In this document: positions 6,322-9,133 of the stretch, one piece after another
Layout of the letters: every line of letters begins with the position of its first letter
Numbering within the stretch: position 1 is the first letter of the stretch
Assembly (NCBI GenBank): GCA_013286075.1
Contig: JABDGJ010000036.1
Coordinates: 1 to 9,133, forward strand
DNA: 9,133 nt
DNA from: Chlamydiota bacterium
GTDB taxonomy: Bacteria; Chlamydiota; Chlamydiia; Chlamydiales; Parachlamydiaceae
Direction of reading: 5' to 3'
Notes under the pieces: model-generated
Databases searched by the model: none
What the model saw: only the letters and a program-made list of their open reading frames with translations
What the model was told of the DNA's origin: nothing
Program-made: the position numbers and the translations under genes

Positions 6322-7407
6322 TCAAAAGGATGAAAAGGTAGCCATCCAAAAATGGGTGTCGACTTCTTTTGCAAAGAAAAAAGAAAGGAGGAAGAGGGTT
6401 GTCAATGCAATTGCAAAACAGAGAGGTTTATATTGTTTTCGACGCCCAATCGTAATTCCACAAGTGGTTCCGAGTACTGTGAATGTAAAAACAGCCAAAG
6501 CAATCGAGAATCGTTTCATGATTTCAGACAATATTCGATATTTCTTTTCTTTTTGTAATTGTGCCGCATTGGGATTATCGGGAAGAAGGAGTTCTACTTC
6601 ATGTTGAATATCTCGCAAGCGAGAAAGAAGAAAAGAAAACTTTAAATAATCGTTGTTGAGGTGCAATATTTTTTTTTCCAATAACGGAGAAAAGTCCTGT
6701 ATATTGGCAACCGATGTCCCTATATTCTCAATGTATAGATCGTCGAAATCATTTTCTTTTTCTCCTGCTGTTCCTGCAATCAAGCTCACACCATTGCCCG
6801 TAAAATGAGTAGGCTCTGTACAGAGTTTATTGGCCAATAGAAGATGTAATCGATTTTGTTGTTGGTTAGGAATAGCTAAAACTACATTTGTAGCTGATTC
6901 ACCAACATGAGAAGAGCCCAATATTTCAAAATAACATCCTTTCAGTCGCATCAGATGTTTATTTTGTAGCAGGAGGAGTGGATTAATTGCACGAAGTTCA
7001 CTTTTCAATACATTTGCTTCTAAGTGGGATTGCGTGGCAAACTCTGAAGTAATCCAAAAATTGAGCAGAGAGAGAAAAGCTGCAACTAACCAAATGGGGG
7101 CTAAAATGTGCAAAAGGGAAAAACCACTTGCCCGCAAAGCAGTTAATTCTTCTGATTGGGAACACCGCCGCACAATGATGAATGAGGCAATCAATCCAGA
7201 CAAAGGGAGAGCAATAGGCAAAATATAAGGAACTTGGTAGAGAGTAAAAAGAAGAAGGGTAGGAAAAGGGGCGCCGAGCGCAATAAAATGGGCAATTTCA
7301 CTCATTCGCATGGTAAGGAGAATAGCGACAAAAGCGAATACAGAAGCGACAGAAATTTTCAGGAAATCAGTAATGAAAGATCGCCAAATAATTGGTATAT
7401 TATACAT
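6322..7407 (-). CDS. lptF: LptF/LptG-family LPS export permease (LptF-like)
   Basis: This 361-residue membrane protein is the partner of the downstream lptG-like gene. Membrane segments appear at about 15-35, 58-80 and 99-118, then a periplasmic domain (about 120-295), then segments at about 298-320 and 327-347. SQSEELTALRASG (83-95) is the characteristic family motif that contacts the ATPase. The protein stops soon after the fifth segment (ending MATFSSF), so the sixth segment usual in the family is not visible. This may be a natural short form or a late frameshift. No Shine-Dalgarno is evident before the ATG at 7407. The gene is divergent from the GYF_2 gene, with only 46 bp between the starts. 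The LptF label is by analogy of order. Confidence 0.85.
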   Translation of the reverse strand: MYNIPIIWRSFITDFLKISVASVFAFVAILLTMRMSEIAHFIALGAPFPTLLLFTLYQVPYILPIALPLSGLIASFIIVRRCSQSEELTALRASGFSLLHILAPIWLVAAFLSLLNFWITSEFATQSHLEANVLKSELRAINPLLLLQNKHLMRLKGCYFEILGSSHVGESATNVVLAIPNQQQNRLHLLLANKLCTEPTHFTGNGVSLIAGTAGEKENDFDDLYIENIGTSVANIQDFSPLLEKKILHLNNDYLKFSFLLSRLRDIQHEVELLLPDNPNAAQLQKEKKYRILSEIMKRFSIALAVFTFTVLGTTCGITIGRRKQYKPLCFAIALTTLFLLSFFFAKEVDTHFWMATFSSF

Positions 7408-7453
7408 ACTGTAGTATTATTAAATAACTAATCATACAGATTAATATAATCTT

Positions 7454-7822
7454 ATGGCTTCAAAAAAACAAAGTAAAAAAAAATTTTCTGCAGAGTGGTA
7501 TCTGCTCATTGATGATCGCAAAGAAGGGCCCTACACTATTGTAGAGCTCAAAAATCACAAAAAATTCACACCAGATACGTTAGTTTGGAAAAAAGGATTC
7601 CCAAGGTGGATTCCTGCGAGGTTTGTATTTGAATTGGAAATAGTTTTTGAAGATGAGAGAGAAGAACCTATTGAGGAAGATGTATTTAAAAAGGATTCTT
7701 GGAATCTAAGAGGAGAACGAGACACCTTAGCTTTGCAACAAGATCCTTTCCCCTTTTTTTTGTGGGTCTTATTATTTATTTTGATTGCTCTCTATATTCT
7801 CTATCTGACTCAAGAACAATAA
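7454..7822 (+). CDS. Tail-anchored GYF_2 (DUF4339) domain protein
   Basis: This is a 122-residue protein. After a Lys-rich start, residues 15-56 match the GYF_2/DUF4339 pattern: WYLLIDDRKEGPY, then ELK, then TPDTLVWKKGFPRWIPA. This domain is common in small bacterial membrane proteins and is thought to be a protein-interaction module. An acidic linker (about 66-79) leads to one C-terminal membrane segment (about 99-118), so the domain should face the cytoplasm. No clear Shine-Dalgarno precedes the ATG at 7454, and it is the only Met in the protein. The gene is followed after 4 bp by tilS, so the two are probably co-transcribed and perhaps translationally coupled. Its role is unknown; proximity to tilS does not by itself indicate tRNA modification. 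Confidence 0.85.
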   Translation: MASKKQSKKKFSAEWYLLIDDRKEGPYTIVELKNHKKFTPDTLVWKKGFPRWIPARFVFELEIVFEDEREEPIEEDVFKKDSWNLRGERDTLALQQDPFPFFLWVLLFILIALYILYLTQEQ

Positions 7823-7826
7823 AATA

Positions 7827-9133
7827 ATGTACACAACTGTTGAAAAATTTTTACAGAAGCATTGTCTTACTCATCACCCCCTCCTTCTTGCCTTATCAGG
7901 AGGTGCCGATTCCCTTTCTCTGTTCTATTGTTTGCTTCACTATCGAGAGCGGTTTCATATTCCTTTTCATGTCGCTCATGTCGACCACGGTTGGCGTAGA
8001 GAAAGCGCACAAGAGGCACAAGCACTTCATGAACTCGCCATTGCACATGAGGTTCCTTTTCACATAAACACTTTGGAAACGGTGGAATATAGTGGAAATC
8101 TTGAAGCATTCTATCGCGAGAAACGATATGATTTTTTTGAAAAATTACACCAGGAGATTCCCTTTCAAGCGCTTATTACAGGGCATCATCAGGATGATCA
8201 AGCAGAAACGGTAGCGAAAAGAATATTTGAGGGGATGCATTGGTCTCAATGGAAAGGACTTTCACCTAATAGTCAGCAACGAGGAATGGTCATTCTTCGA
8301 CCTCTTTTATCGATCAGAAAGAAAGAGATTCAACAGTTTTTTACTCATTCTCATATTCATCCATTTCTTGATCCAACGAACCAAGACACCCGTTTTTTAC
8401 GTGCACGTTTTCGAGAAACCATTTTTCCTAATTTAAATCGGCAATTTGGAAAAGAAATGGAAAATTTGGTGCACTATTTTGATCAAAAAATATCTCCTAT
8501 TTTTGTAACATGTCAAGAAGGTCCTTCAGGAGTATATGTCGATTTGCGGACAGATGCATTGCAAGGGTTAGTTGAAATCAAATATTTTCTTAGAAAATTG
8601 GTGGCTCAATATCATTTTTTCTTATCGCGGAGCATGATAAATGATATTGCGGTAGCAATTGTAGAAGAAAAAGCAGCTAAAATGTTTACGATGGGCTCTT
8701 GGTCGGTGTATGTCGATCGGAAAAGGCTCTTTATCGATCGATTCTCTTCTGCACCGGATCATTCTGTCCAAGGGTTATCTATAACAAGTGGGGAAGCTTC
8801 GTTTGGCATATGGAATGTCAAAATGGAAACTAAAAAATATGTTACGCAAGATCGACCAAGCAGTTGGCATGATGCGTGGCGGGGACGGCTTGTGTATTAT
8901 CTTCCCATGCGAGAGGGGTATTCCATAACTCATTTAGAACCAAGCAGTAAGAGTTTTATAGAATGGAAAAGGAAGTGTCGAAACAGAAAAATTCCTTTAT
9001 TTTTGTTATCCCGTTACCCTCTTCTGTGCTCTGGAGAAGAAATATGCGGAGACTTCTTAACAGGGATTCCGATGTCAACAATAAGTGATGGTGATGATTG
9101 CTGGATAGTTGAACTTTCCCCCTCTCCGTTTTT
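7827..9133 (+). CDS. tilS: tRNA(Ile)-lysidine synthetase TilS (3' end outside window)
   Basis: The frame is open from ATG 7827 to the right edge, giving 435 codons without a stop. TilS uses ATP to attach lysine to C34 of tRNA-Ile(CAU), changing its decoding from AUG to AUA; it is cytosolic and normally essential. The PP-loop SGGADS is at residues 24-29, AHVDHGWR at 50-57, NLEAFYREKRYDFF at 91-104, GHHQDDQAET at 119-128, and the linker region RPLLSIRKKEI (158-168) and FLDPTNQDTRFLRARFR (180-196) follows. All are typical. The remaining sequence would be the C-terminal tRNA-binding part. At 435 residues and counting it is close to the E. coli length, longer than a minimal TilS. There is no clear RBS; the upstream stop is 4 bp away. 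In Chlamydia, from memory, ftsH follows tilS. Confidence 0.95.
   Translation, partial: MYTTVEKFLQKHCLTHHPLLLALSGGADSLSLFYCLLHYRERFHIPFHVAHVDHGWRRESAQEAQALHELAIAHEVPFHINTLETVEYSGNLEAFYREKRYDFFEKLHQEIPFQALITGHHQDDQAETVAKRIFEGMHWSQWKGLSPNSQQRGMVILRPLLSIRKKEIQQFFTHSHIHPFLDPTNQDTRFLRARFRETIFPNLNRQFGKEMENLVHYFDQKISPIFVTCQEGPSGVYVDLRTDALQGLVEIKYFLRKLVAQYHFFLSRSMINDIAVAIVEEKAAKMFTMGSWSVYVDRKRLFIDRFSSAPDHSVQGLSITSGEASFGIWNVKMETKKYVTQDRPSSWHDAWRGRLVYYLPMREGYSITHLEPSSKSFIEWKRKCRNRKIPLFLLSRYPLLCSGEEICGDFLTGIPMSTISDGDDCWIVELSPSPF

Noticed and set aside
6282..6374. N-terminal extension of lptG to a TTG at 6374
   Set aside because: It would overlap lptF by 53 bp, and the extension is polar and unlike family N-termini; the ATG at 6281 has a strong RBS.
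7445..7450. TATAAT before the GYF_2 gene as its -10 box
   Set aside because: It ends only three bases before the ATG, so transcription would begin at about 7457, after the start codon; no -35 match lies upstream. It may be chance in AT-rich DNA.
7840..8436. Shorter open frames on both strands inside tilS
   Set aside because: The tilS frame carries all the family motifs over this span; the others are out-of-frame shadows.

Overview
The window looks like a chromosomal piece of an amoeba-associated ('environmental') member of the Chlamydiae. The right half carries two YjgP/YjgQ-type LPS-export permeases on the minus strand, divergent from a plus-strand unit ending in tilS. From memory (not checked here), Chlamydia has a comparable lptF/lptG-like pair next to tilS (mesJ) and ftsH. 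The low-GC sequence and an expanded paralogous family at the left edge fit the same group.

Left region, 1-2500: three tandem same-strand paralogues of an unrecognised protein family. Copy 1 is cut by the window edge, copy 2 is complete (517-1371), and copy 3 (1627-2424) is shifted out of frame at its 3' end by one extra C in an 8-C run. Copies 2 and 3 share a duplicated leader with an identical ribosome binding site. A 50-bp near-perfect inverted repeat (314-363 and 1371-1420) brackets copy 2, supplies the stop codon of copy 1 and the last base of the stop of copy 2, and has a TA next to its GGG/CCC end at both sites, so it resembles transposon ends or a MITE-like unit. The spacer before copy 3 also holds a GC-rich patch unlike its surroundings.

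Middle region, 2500-5190: a complete zinc-dependent alcohol dehydrogenase on the plus strand with its own candidate promoter. It overlaps by 12 bp, tail to tail, an unrecognised minus-strand gene. Next, also on the minus strand, is a FkbM-like methyltransferase fold with an apparent signal peptide.

Right region, 5190-9133: lptF-like then lptG-like genes on the minus strand (inner-membrane permease subunits that would move lipooligosaccharide toward the outer membrane). Divergent from them, after only 46 bp, are a small membrane-anchored GYF_2-domain protein and, 4 bp later, tilS (tRNA-Ile lysidine synthetase). tilS runs off the right edge.

No rRNA, tRNA, CRISPR array, complete transposase gene or replication origin was seen. 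The most unusual part is the paralogue cluster, with its homopolymer frameshift and bracketing inverted repeat. It looks like a locus built for variation, but its function cannot be read from the sequence.
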